64,000 nucleotides of DNA, taken from Bolinopsis microptera (lineage: Eukaryota; Ctenophora; Tentaculata; Lobata; Bolinopsidae). Position 1 is the first letter of the stretch, and every line of letters starts with the position of its first letter. Position numbers and translations under genes: made by a program. Positions 12,180-24,055 of the stretch are shown in pieces. The stretch covers positions 18,078,712-18,142,711 of the forward strand of contig NC_087074.1 in the NCBI RefSeq assembly GCF_026151205.1. Reading direction: 5' to 3'. Under the pieces are notes generated by a model, which ran no database searches, was not told the origin of the DNA, and saw nothing but the letters and a program-made list of their open reading frames with translations.

Positions 12180-13274
12180 TCCTACGACATTGTGGAAGGA
12201 TTTGTGGGTTATCTAATTATGTATTTGTGGGTTATATCTAATATGAATTTGTGGGTTATATCTAATGTGAATTTGAATTATTCGACTGTTGCAGCTGCAT
12301 GTCAATTTTGAGTGGAGACACTTGATTTTTCATATAAAAGACATTATCAGCATGCTGCTGTCGGTGGTTTCCATTCACAAACACAAGTAACACTTCCCAT
12401 GCTGTCATACAAAAATAGAAATATTTATCATCGGATAAAATTCACAGTAAAACACCCCAAATCAGACGAGTTGGTTTAAAACGTAACTGAAAAAGGTAAA
12501 ACTTAGGTTTTCAAAACATTGGCGGTGAACATTTTAATGTAGACTATTTAATCAATTGGTCAAAATGGTAAATATCTGTACTTCTGGTTAAAACGTGCAA
12601 TAAAAACATCGTGGCCAGCACATTTAATAAATTAATTGATACAAATCGATATTATATCTAAACGTATGAAACGAAATTATGCATCTTAATCAACAATCGT
12701 CAACAATCTATATTATAATTAATAATTTTGTATCTAAAAGCAATCACCAACAAGTTAAAGAAGGTTAAAACAACAATAAAATTTCTGTTGAAATTCTAAA
12801 TTGATTCATCATCTGTCAATTCAACGAAGAAGTAATGTCATTTATATAAGCATTCATCGATAAAAGCCAATAGAGATCAATCAACAACGAACATTTTCTA
12901 TGTCTATGACTAGTAGTACCTGAAAAAAATGCTGTCTTTCATTTCAAAACCATGATGTTATAAATATGGTTCGAGATTTCAATTATTCTAAACTTTTAAA
13001 AATTTCTTTTAAAAGTGTCTGGAGCGAGATTATTGTTTTACATCAATCTTTGAATCAATCAATTTGTTTCTTGAAGAAAACAAGTTATAATCAGAATGAC
13101 TTTAGGATCTTATATTATCTATCAGCTTATAACGACAAACCAGAGCTTAAAAGATCCAAACAAAGCATTAAAAAAAAAAAAACAAAGAAATGTTTACAAA
13201 GTAAATAAGATCCTCGAGAATTCAAGATCCAAACAAGGCTTTTTTTTTAAAGAGAAAAAAAATTTAGAGGACAA

Positions 13275-14787
13275 TTATGAAGTAAGCCTGATGGGAAACA
13301 AGGAGGCAGAACCATAGAAGTCATACTTGAACTCAGTGCTGAGGTTGTGGGAGGTGGCGAGGAGAGAGGAGGTGGGGTTGAGGAGGAGAAGGATCTGGAA
13401 CTTGTAGATCTGATTATCGCACTGTTCTGCAGGGCTTGTTCCGAGAACAGCTTCTACTGAGCACTGTGGGTATTATAGACTGTTAGAGGACAGCACTGTG
13501 GGTATTATAGACTGTTAGAGGACAGCACTGTGGGTATTATAGACTGTTAGAGGACAGCACTGTGGGTATTATAGACTGTTAGAGGACAGCACTGTGGGTA
13601 TTATAGACTGTTAGAGGACAGCACTGTGGGTATTATAGACTGTTAGAGGACAGCACTGTGGGTATTATAGACTGTTAGAGGACAGCACTGTGGGTATTAT
13701 AGACTGTTAGAGGACAGCACTGTGGGTATTATAGACTGTTAGAGGACAGCACTGTGGGTATTATAGACTGTTAGAGGACAGCACTGTGGGTATTATAGAC
13801 TGTTAGAGGACAGCACTGTGGGTATTATAGACTGTTAGAGGACAGCATTGTGGGTATTATAGACTGTTAGAGGACAGCATTGTGGGTATTATAGACTGTT
13901 AGAGGACAGCACTGTGGGTATTATAGACTGTTAGAGGACAGCACTGTGGGTATTATAGACTGTTAGAGGACAGCACTGTGGGTATTATAGACTGTTAGAG
14001 AACAGCACTGTGGGTATTATAGACTGTTAGAGGACAGCACTGTGGGTATTATAGACTGTTAGAGAACAGCACTGTGGGTATTATAGACTGTTAGAGGACA
14101 GCACTGTGGGTATTATAGACTGTTAGAGGACAGCATTGTGGGTATTATAGACTGTTAGAGGACAGCACTGTGGGTATTATAGACTGTTAGAGGACAGCAC
14201 TGTGGGTATTATAGACTATTAGAGGACAGCACTGTAGGTATTATAGACTGTTAGAGGACAGCACTGTGGGTATTATAGACTGTTAGAGGACAGCACTGTG
14301 GGTATTATAGACTGTTAGAGGACAGCACTGTGGGTATTAAAGACTGTTAGAGGACAGCACTGTGGGTATTATAGACTGTTAGAGGACAGCACTGTGGGTA
14401 TTATAGACTGTTAGAGGACAGCACTGTGGGTATTATAGACTGTTAGAGGACAGCACTGTGGGTATTATAGACTGTTAGAGGACAGCACTGTGGGTATTAT
14501 AGACTATTAGAGGACAGCACTGTGGGTATTATAGACTGTTAGAGGACAGCACTGTGGGTATTATAGACTATTAGAGGACAGCACTGTGTTTGAGGATCAT
14601 AGTTAGAGGGTTCAAATATCAAACCATGGAATTTAAGAAGATCTTAAACAAATTGTGTGTCTAATTACCTCTTTGTCAAGTAGCAAGGAGTAATATTTGT
14701 CTAGGAGCTCGAACGCTAGCTCAGAAACAAGACCTGACTGAACCACGCTGAACAACGTTCTTTCTGCGGAAAGTATTGATTTGTCAG
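13275..14787 (-). pseudogene. Gene X 3'-end copy 2
   Basis: Same two exon-like segments as copy 1: 14669-14787 and 13275-13463, with the 32-bp array between them. One visible coding difference is GCA (Ala) in place of GAA (Glu) shortly after TSP in the terminal exon. No upstream exons of X are present in this unit, so it is probably a non-functional duplicate. Confidence 0.6.
13461..14588. repeat. 32-bp minisatellite, array 2 (about 35 units)
   Basis: Same unit as array 1, about half the length. It contains marker variants (GCATTGTGGG, AGAGAACAGC, CTGTAGGTATT, ATTAAAGACTG) in an order that is repeated in array 3, showing the two arrays were copied together. Confidence 0.97.
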
Positions 14788-15392
14788 CTTGTAGTAATAA
14801 TAGTAGCAAACTATTGTAGTAGTAATTTATTGCGACAATATTGTCCTCATTCCTCCGCCCCGAACCCAACATCCTACAGTCCGTTAATACGAATAAGGTC
14901 GATTTTTCCAAATTATATTAGCCCTATAATTATATGTTGATAAATCTTTGCAGGTAGCGCTTTATTCACCAACTCAGGAATCCAGTGTAAGACATTAACC
15001 TTATTTTGGTTTAAAAGGAAATAGCTGCAGTATCCAGTAAATCGGGGTATGTGGTAAATATGGGCGTGATAAATCAGAGTTTAATCGTGCCACGACAACT
15101 CTACTCACAACTTCTACCAGATGAGATCTGATTATATTAAATTATATTGATCCTCACAATATCACTATTCATCCACCCAATATAATTAGTCAATACCCAC
15201 CCATATGGCGCATCAGACAGATAATGCATAAAATCATTTACTTACCATAATTATTAATTACGTCCTTATTTTACCATTTACTATCATTACTCCATATATA
15301 AATGTCGGCATATTCTGTTCTTTTTTTAGATAATTTTTCGTTTATTTTTTAAATGTTACTCGTTTATAAGAAAGTGAAGATGTGAAAACAGC

Positions 15393-16139
15393 TTACTCAG
15401 GCAACAATCGAATTGTGTTGAAATAGCACAAAGTCCCATCACCTATCCAACTCAGGATATCACAACACAGCACCGGATAGTGTATAGAAAGTAGGGATAA
15501 ATACAGGATAGCCAAGTTATCAAAAATACTGATCTTATAGATATCAGTCAAAACAACTGGCTCCACTTTCGGCACGTTTATAGTTCCGATCTTAGCAAGG
15601 AACCGGAACCAGAGGTTTCCTACAACGTTTGTTAGCTGCTCTGGGATTCCTTGACTGATGAGACCGTTGGTTTGGATCAGGAGGATTGCTTGTACGGCTT
15701 CTGTTACCGTCCATATTCTGTCCGGGATCCCAGTGGTCTTGGTGCTGTTCAAACCTTTGGCTACTCGCCTGTAACCATTTTGTATTAATTTATGACCAAA
15801 GTTTTTGATATGTGCGCGATGTTATTTAACTAGACATTTGATGAGCGGGACTGATAACGGGATAAACAATTCTTCTCTCATGTTCACTTCATTTGATAGA
15901 AAGTCATCAAAAAGCAAATCACAAATTACACGATTAACAGCTGTATCCATGATGACCCCTAGTAACGTCTCTATCGCAACTCACCTGACACTAGCGTTAT
16001 GTTGGGTGAATAAGGTATCGTCCAGTTCCACCACCTCCTCTCTGATGTCCTGAGACTGGGTACCACACACTCTGCAGTAACCTGTACCATCACCCAGCTC
16101 GAAGTCATTCGCAGTTCCACATTCCTGACATCGCAGCAT
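15393..16139 (-). pseudogene. TAF1B: Truncated TAF1B copy 3
   Basis: Exon 1 (15985-16139) and truncated exon 2 (15393-15768) with the same premature end after LLPE as copy 2, predicting the same 176-residue product. The intron differs from copy 1 by a few substitutions (GCAACTCAC for CCAACTCAC before the donor). Splice sites remain intact. Confidence 0.85.
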
Positions 16140-17234
16140 TCCTACGACATTGTGGAAGGATTTGTGGGTTATCTAATTATGTATTTGTGGGTTATATCTA
16201 ATATGAATTTGTGGGTTATATCTAATGTGAATTTGAATTATTCGACTGTTGCAGCTGCATGTCAATTTTGAGTGGAGACACTTGATTTTTCATATAAAAG
16301 ACATTATCAGCATGCTGCTGTCGGTGGTTTCCATTCACAAACACAAGTAACACTTCCCATGCTGTCATACAAAAATAGAAATATTTATCATCGGATAAAA
16401 TTCACAGTAAAACACCCCAAATCAGACGAGTTGGTTTAAAACGTAACTGAAAAAGGTAAAACTTAGGTTTTCAAAACATTGGCGGTGAACATTTTAATGT
16501 AGACTATTTAATCAATTGGTCAAAATGGTAAATATCTGTACTTCTGGTTAAAACGTGCAATAAAAACATCGTGGCCAGCACATTTAATAAATTAATTGAT
16601 ACAAATCGATATTATATCTAAACGTATGAAACGAAATTATGCATCTTAATCAACAATCGTCAACAATCTATATTATAATTAATAATTTTGTATCTAAAAG
16701 CAATCACCAACAAGTTAAAGAAGGTTAAAACAACAATAAAATTTCTGTTGAAATTCTAAATTGATTCATCATCTGTCAATTCAACGAAGAAGTAATGTCA
16801 TTTATATAAGCATTCATCGATAAAAGCCAATAGAGATCAATCAACAACGAACATTTTCTATGTCTATGACTAGTAGTACCTGAAAAAAATGCTGTCTTTC
16901 ATTTCAAAACCATGATGTTATAAATATGGTTCGAGATTTCAATTATTCTAAACTTTTAAAAATTTCTTTTAAAAGTGTCTGGAGCGAGATTATTGTTTTA
17001 CATCAATCTTTGAATCAATCAATTTGTTTCTTGAAGAAAACAAGTTATAATCAGAATGACTTTAGGATCTTATATTATCTATCAGCTTATAACGACAAAC
17101 CAGAGCTTAAAAGATCCAAACAAAGCATTAAAAAAAAAAAAACAAAGAAATGTTTACAAAGTAAATAAGATCCTCGAGAATTCAAGATCCAAACAAGGCT
17201 TTTTTTTTAAAGAGAAAAAAAATTTAGAGGACAA

Positions 17235-18683
17235 TTATGAAGTAAGCCTGATGGGAAACAAGGAGGCAGAACCATAGAAGTCATACTTGAACTCAGTGCT
17301 GAGGTTGTGGGAGGTGGCGAGGAGAGAGGAGGTGGGGTTGAGGAGGAGAAGGATCTGGAACTTGTAGATCTGATTATCACACTGTTCTTCAGGGCTTGTT
17401 CCGAGAACAGCTTCTACTGAGCACTGTGGGTATTATAGACTGTTAGAGGACAGCACTGTGGGTATTATAGACTGTTAGAGGACAGCACTGTGGGTATTAT
17501 AGACTGTTAGAGGACAGCACTGTGGGTATTATAGACTGTTAGAGGACAGCACTGTGGGTATTATAGACTGTTAGAGGACAGCACTGTGGGTATTATAGAC
17601 TGTTAGAGGACAGCACTGTGGGTATTATAGACTGTTAGAGGACAGCACTGTGGGTATTATAGACTGTTAGAGGACAGCACTGTGGGTATTATAGACTGTT
17701 AGAGGACAGCACTGTGGGTATTATAGACTGTTAGAGGACAGCATTGTGGGTATTATAGACTGTTAGAGGACAGCATTGTGGGTATTATAGACTGTTAGAG
17801 GACAGCACTGTGGGTATTATAGACTGTTAGAGGACAGCACTGTGGGTATTATAGACTGTTAGAGGACAGCACTGTGGGTATTATAGACTGTTAGAGAACA
17901 GCACTGTGGGTATTATAGACTGTTAGAGGACAGCACTGTGGGTATTATAGACTGTTAGAGAACAGCACTGTGGGTATTATAGACTGTTAGAGGACAGCAC
18001 TGTGGGTATTATAGACTGTTAGAGGACAGCATTGTGGGTATTATAGACTGTTAGAGGACAGCACTGTGGGTATTATAGACTGTTAGAGGACAGCACTGTG
18101 GGTATTATAGACTATTAGAGGACAGCACTGTAGGTATTATAGACTGTTAGAGGACAGCACTGTGGGTATTATAGACTGTTAGAGGACAGCACTGTGGGTA
18201 TTATAGACTGTTAGAGGACAGCACTGTGGGTATTAAAGACTGTTAGAGGACAGCACTGTGGGTATTATAGACTGTTAGAGGACAGCACTGTGGGTATTAT
18301 AGACTGTTAGAGGACAGCACTGTGGGTATTATAGACTGTTAGAGGACAGCACTGTGGGTATTATAGACTGTTAGAGGACAGCACTGTGGGTATTATAGAC
18401 TATTAGAGGACAGCACTGTGGGTATTATAGACTGTTAGAGGACAGCACTGTGGGTATTATAGACTATTAGAGGACAGCACTGTGTTTGAGGATCATAGTT
18501 AGAGGGTTCAAATATCAAACCATGGAATTTAAGAAGATCTTAAACAAATTGTGTGTCTAATTACCTCTTTGTCAAGTAGCAAGGAGTAATATTTGTCTAG
18601 GAGCTCGAACGCTAGCTCAGAAACAAGACCTGACTGAACCACGCTGAACAACGTTCTTTCTGCGGAAAGTATTGATTTGTCAG
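17235..18683 (-). CDS. Gene X terminal exons, copy 3 (probably the live 3' end)
   Basis: Exons 18565-18683 and 17235-17423, joined in phase 0 across the 32-bp array. Together they give about 101 residues: a hydrophobic, helix-like segment (LVSELAFELLDKYYSLLLDKE) followed by CSVEAVLGTSPEEQ and a leucine-rich stretch ending FPIRLTS. Position argues that this is the tail of the real gene, since copies 1 and 2 are cut off from anything upstream. I could not identify 5' exons with confidence between 19.3 and 22 kb and do not recognise the family. Confidence 0.5.
17421..18484. repeat. 32-bp minisatellite, array 3 (about 33 units)
   Basis: Same unit as arrays 1 and 2. It is about two units shorter than array 2 but shares its variant units in the same order. 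Its last unit provides the acceptor for the gene X exon ending at 17235. Confidence 0.97.
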
Positions 18684-19754
18684 CTTGTAGTAATAATAGT
18701 AGCAAACTATTGTAGTAGTAATTTATTGCGACAATATTGTCCTCATTCCTCCGCCCCGAACCCAACATCCTACAGTCCGTTAATACGAATAAGGTCGATT
18801 TTTCCAAATTATATTAGCCCTATAATTATATGTTGATAAATCTTTGCAGGTAGCGCTTTATTCACCAACTCAGGAATCCAGTGTAAGACATTAACCTTAT
18901 TTTGGTTTAAAAGGAAATAGCTGCAGTATCCAGTAAATCGGGGTATGTGGTAAATATGGGCGTGATAAATCAGAGTTTAATCGTGCCACGACAACTCTAC
19001 TCACAACTTCTACCAGATGAGATCTGATTATATTAAATTATATTGATCCTCACAATATCACTATTCATCCACCCAATATAATTAGTCAATACCCACCCAT
19101 ATGGCGCATCAGACAGATAATGCATAAAATCATTTACTTACCATAATTATTAATTACGTCCTTATTTTACCATACCACCCTATCATTACTCCATATAAAT
19201 GTCGGCATATTCTGTTCTTTTTTTAGATAATTTTCTTTTATTTTTTAAATATTACTCGTTTATAAGAAAAGTGTAGATGTGAAAACAGCTGCACTGCATT
19301 CATCCACAGTCGTTGGCACATGGCAAATAAAATATTTTTGGTCATTAGTAATCTTTCGCTAGTTTGAGGCCTCATTTGAAAGATTTGAAGATGTGGGTTA
19401 TATAAATTAATCAAATTGATTTGTCTAAGTACACAATATCCAAGTCGTATCCTGACCCAACGTGATAAGTCTGATGAATGATGAATCTGTTTAAATGTCA
19501 GGAATAAGCACGACTAAACTTTTCTCAGAGGTCGATCGTTAGTCCCACATTCACAAAGGCGGCAGATCAGCTAATAATCTGAGACCTGGAACTTTTGGAT
19601 TTTTGAGAAAATTTTTCGAAGATGTGACCTTTTTTAGGGAGGAAACATTGATATCTGAGAGGAAATTAAAAACTTTCAGGATGTGGGTCGTTAGTTGCAG
19701 CATTTTAAATCATCATAGTTTGTATTGCTCGCTTATTTAAGTAAGTAAGTAGTT

Positions 19755-19982
19755 GGGGGTCGTTCACATATGTTGTAAAGCTGAGGGGGGGGGGGGGGGT
19801 AATTACACTAGCGGGGGGTAATTACACTAGCGTAATCGTTCTGAAACCCCCGGGGGTTTCCGAATTATTACGCTAGTATAATTTTGACACAACAGCTATG
19901 TGTAAAACTGATTACGGAGGGGGGGGGGGGGGGGGGGGTTAAAATTTTCCAAAAAATGGTTACGTAATATGTGAACGACCCC
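19755..19982. mobile_element. MITE with 16-bp perfect terminal inverted repeats
   Basis: About 228 bp, flanked by GGGGTCGTTCACATAT and its exact reverse complement. It has no coding capacity and contains two poly-G runs (about 19787-19798 and 19918-19938) and a near-palindromic TTACACTAGCG / CGCTAGT core. Non-autonomous DNA transposon; the superfamily is not certain and the target duplication is at most TT or TTA. Confidence 0.75.
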
Positions 19983-20838
19983 TTAATAGTAATACTATTA
20001 CACATCTTATACTGTTATAGCTACAGCTTTTATCCCTAGTCCCTACAATATATTCCTATAGTTCTATAGAGGGGGAATACGTTCGCCACTCTGCAGGTCA
20101 ACTAACAAGGTGCTTCAATAGTATCTGAGTATCTCACTCTTCAACAGAATATGTTATATGATCCACAACAGATAATCTAATGAACCACAATGTGGCCGTG
20201 AACAAGTCCAGAAGTTGTCTTCTAAACGACTGGACGTAATAATACTATTTCCACAGCCCCCGCCCCACAGGACATTAAAACTCTTTATTTAAAAACAACA
20301 ATAGCATCAACACTATTTCACTGTCCACTGCGTTCAGTGACGAACACACTGTGCCCATCTCCGTTACCTAATCACCATATTATTATAAATAGGTAACGGT
20401 CTTTGTCATCACATTTACTGACAGTTGGTCAAACTTTACGGTATAGTGTAATCTCACATAATAATAATGGTAGAAAATGCATCATTCCGTCTGTCCATTT
20501 GAGATTTACAAATCGGTTAATCAAGAAAACGGTAAGAGTTAGGGGACCGACACAACTCTAATGAGTAACTGGTTTAGTTGGCAATGGTTGGATTTATTTT
20601 GGTCGATTTATTTTTATAACGTTCAATAGTAAGAATCTATAACAGATGCTAATAACTGTTGACGATTACAACTCTCTCACAATCCTCTCCCCTCTCTTAA
20701 CAAATATCGTAACATATTTGGGACTAAGGAGTAAGTAACGGTGTCTATGTAACTCTATATAAATATGCTATCACGTTTACAGCTGCATGGCTAAGACGAA
20801 ATAGCTCTAAGCTGAGCAGTAAGCACTCGTGTTTTACT

Positions 20839-20904
20839 TTTTAGGAGTCGTTTTCAATGAGGCTTATTCCACATCATAAACCTCATTGAAAACGACTCCT
20901 AAAA
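20839..20904. ncRNA. Perfect 24-bp hairpin, candidate miRNA-like precursor
   Basis: Arms 20839-20862 and 20881-20904 are perfectly complementary over 24 bp around an 18-nt loop, and the pairing extends outward with small mismatches (TTTTACT / AGTATAAA). Length and loop size fit a pre-miRNA-like stem. It could equally be a small foldback element. Only sequence symmetry supports this. Confidence 0.35.
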
Positions 20905-20942
20905 TAAAGTATAAACCATACTATCATTAAGCACGGCTGACG

Positions 20943-21059
20943 GACAACTAGGAACCTTCCAATTTTACCTAGTTAACTAATTAACATGCAAGCTTGGGAA
21001 ATCCAATCAGCTCCGACAACTAGGAACCAATCATGACATATCCCCGACAACTAGGAACC
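20943..21059. repeat. Three copies of GACAACTAGGAACC
   Basis: The 14-bp motif occurs exactly at 20943, 21015 and 21046 in the same orientation with unrelated spacers. This spacing pattern suggests binding sites or remnants of a dispersed repeat rather than a tandem satellite. Confidence 0.5.
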
Positions 21060-22945
21060 TCTGGAGATACTTTAAACATTCAGGTGTCCACCGATTTCAC
21101 AGCTGTGCTGTATATATTTCTGCACGCATTAATTAAGACAAGGATTTTTTTCAAGATAATGATAGTTCAAACTCAACATTTCACCGATTTTCACGTTTAA
21201 TCACTGTCTTGACCACGATGAGTAGTTATTTCGTTTTGTTTGTCTGTGGAATTTGATCTTGATTCGGCGAATTCAACTTTGTAAATTATCGATATATTTT
21301 TGCATTTTATTTCCTTGCAGTCATTTTTATAAGTTAAGTAGCATTATTTGGTACAGTAACGTGATTAAAAGTAAGGATATCTCTTTGCCAACTACAACCG
21401 TACGATAAACAGGTAATAGTCCAATAGTTTCCAACAATCATCGCCCGTTCCTTGGGTTTATATTTCTAAGTCTCGCTAATTTTCTGTATTATACTACATT
21501 TGATTACATTAATTGCGAGTTTTGTTCGGTTATTAGCATTGAACGTTCCCTTGCTAATTGTTGCGATCATCTGGTGACTGGTCGATTATATCATGTGCCC
21601 TAGAACAGAACGCCGCTATTTGCTGTGCTCCTTTTCCTGACTGCGGCAGAGAATGTTTGCCAATTGCAACTGTCTACAGATCTTCATTAAAACTACTGTA
21701 GTACAGCTCTTATCTCTTATCTCTATCTCCGCATTCGTCCTAACCTGATCGATCTGTCCGATAACGAAAATATCTTGACTCTTATTGGTGAATATATAAC
21801 CATGTGGGGCAATTTTATCAACAGAAACATTTGTTATAAAGTTGTGTTAAAAGTATTAAACTTTCAAAGTGTTAAAGATTATTGTCACATGACCTAAGCT
21901 ATGTCTCTTCTGATCTCCCTCGGCTTCAGTATTACTCGGTTTTGCATTATTTTTACGCGTAGTAACTAGTAGGACCCTCCTCATAAACAATGTTTGTTAC
22001 GTTCAATACGTCAAATTATTGTTGCTTTACCTCACTTTCGGCCCAATTGCTCTAATAAACATACCGACCATTACCATGCATCAACAATATTTTAATAAAC
22101 AGTGTTGTTGTTTGTTGTTGTTATAATTGTTACTAATACTAACCACTGAAGCTGTGTTATTGTTGTTATTAGTACTAACCACTGAAGCTGACACTGTTCT
22201 TGCTGCCGTCTTCTCCCCAGATCCGCGGGATAAGATCTCCTCGGTACTTGGGAGCCTTACCACTTCGTCTCTCGTGGTGTATCACACTACATAATCCGCT
22301 CTGAAAATGGAGGAGATATGGGTCACTCTATGAAACGGAGTTGCACTAGCTAAGATAATTTGGAAACCAGATCGCTGCAGAGTTATCTTGAAATCTAATT
22401 AACCATCAGACCAATCAGCCTCGATTTTAATTTGAGTTCATAAGCTTGGTAGCACATAATATTAGGTTTCTCCGTTTTGTCAAAAGTTAATTGATAAATT
22501 AATTAGATTTGATGACACTTGACGGAGCAAACCTCCGACAGACTGTCGTTCCGAGTTTATTTACCTGGTTTAGTTTTTAACCACAATACCGCATTTTTTA
22601 GAAACCATAGAACAAAACAGCAGATTCCTAATCGAATTATATCACAAGCCAACAATCTAATGTTGTGCAATACTTTCCGTTCGAACAGCGCGAATTGCTT
22701 TATACTTTTATATTGTTGCGGAATTTCGTCAATTCACTTAACTGCCAACACAAATACCTTTTCTCGTGTGACTCAAACGTTTTAATTTATATCACTATTC
22801 GTTTTAAAGGAGCGCATTTTTGTTCATTGTTAATATTATGCGCTAAGACTTTCATTCACACACCGAAACCAGCATCAGTAAATCTCGGTTAACCTGGTTG
22901 GTTCAGTTTAGCGCACTTTTGTTGCGCTGTGGATATTGTTCTCAA

Positions 22946-23053
22946 GCAGTATCCAAGTAGCCCGACAATGTGTTCCCGATCACAGGTTTAACCCTAACAC
23001 ACCTGCTCGGGAACACCTGTTCGAGAACACATGTCGGGCTACTTGTATACTGC
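22946..23053. repeat. Imperfect inverted repeat (about 40-bp arms)
   Basis: The left arm (GCAGTATCCAAGTAGCCCG at its start) is answered by its reverse complement ending at 23053. The inner parts carry GTGTTCCCG and its complement, duplicated once in the right arm. Probably a foldback or MITE. Confidence 0.65.
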
Positions 23054-23952
23054 CTGTTCTCCTTAGTCGTGATGGCGTCGAGTTTCGGCAAAAAGGGTCA
23101 TAAATTCTTACATATCATTGTTTACTATAGCATATAACTTATAAATTAATTATTTATTATAATGTTGCGAGTTTAAGTTTAGCTTTTAAATAGTGTTTTG
23201 TGTAATAGGTTTCATAGTTTAATTGATAGAAGATACGTTCAAAGGACAGTTCCAAGGTTAATACATCTCAGACTTGTAACTGTAAAATAGCAGAGCATTA
23301 CCGGACGTAGTGGCAGCGAGATAGATACGACGTTGCATTGTTACTTTAAGAGGTGTTGATTATAGCACCAGGATCAGTTTATTCATAGTCTAGGAGACGT
23401 TTAGACACCTGGTATTGGTAGAGAAACTACAAAGTTGCAATACTGCTTACAAGAGGCGCTTGAATATACTTTAATCTTATAATGATACTGTCCGTAATCG
23501 GTCTTGCTAACACTTGTTCACTTGTTGTGACTCTCCAGATCGCAGAATTTGTAACGTTTATATTACCATTAAGATGATTTACAATTTTGAAGGCGTTATT
23601 GCTAAGTCCAATCATGTCTCAAAACGTTCCCATATCGGTAATCAGATATTCTTCCCTAATTAAAGATGAGAATGTACAAATATTATGATTAATCAGGTAT
23701 ACTTATTTGCATATCATGGAGCTATAGGTGGACTTTAGAGCGTATCTGGTATCACTTCCCGGGTCATGGCACATTCTTCTTTTACTCTTTAACAAAGCAA
23801 ACGTTTGATAGACTTCAAGACTTTAGCCTTGAGACACACTTGTTAAACTATTCCGTGAGGATTTCTACATTGTTTGTTACAATTAATGAATTAAAGCTAC
23901 AGTGCTGTGTCTCGTTTAATGTTTAACGTCAATTAGTTCTGGTAACTTTGTA

Positions 23953-24055
23953 CAGTAAAACCCCGATTAACCGCAAACCCCGATTTACCGCGAAACCCGA
24001 TTTACCGCGGATGTTTTCTCTCCCCAAAACCCCGCGGTAAATCAGGGTTTTACTG
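23953..24055. mobile_element. Short pogo/Tigger-like MITE
   Basis: 103-bp element bounded by CAGTAAAACCCCGATT and a reverse-complementary end AATCAGGGTTTTACTG, with TA dinucleotides on both sides (23951-23952 and 24056-24057). This matches the TA target and CAGT ends of the Tc1/mariner-pogo group. Internally it has repeated CCCGATTTACCGCG segments. Confidence 0.75.

Larger units (their letters stand above)
11438..15393. repeat. Tandem segmental duplication, unit 2 (4.0 kb)
   Basis: Middle unit. Both internal junctions read ACAGCT, then three extra bases TAC, then TCAGGCAACAATCG. The identical junction at 11434/11438 and 15393/15397 shows that both arose from one original breakpoint, and the third copy came by later unequal exchange or tandem amplification. 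Unit 2 and unit 3 are nearly identical, including the order of variant minisatellite units. Confidence 0.9.
15397..19290. repeat. Tandem segmental duplication, unit 3 (3.9 kb)
   Basis: Right-most unit. It ends at GTGAAAACAGCT (19290), after which the sequence is unique. Because gene X is read right to left, this is the only unit whose X exons can still be continuous with the rest of X to the right. Confidence 0.88.

Noticed and set aside
14633-14911. 92-codon minus ORF (also 18529-18807) as a single-exon gene
   Set aside because: Only the central part (ADKSIL to LLLDKE) is exon-like; the ends are a splice donor with its intron and a low-complexity stretch broken by the 23-bp expansion in copy 1.
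22519-22892. Two overlapping plus ORFs of 75-88 codons
   Set aside because: No conserved motif, no splice context and random-like composition.
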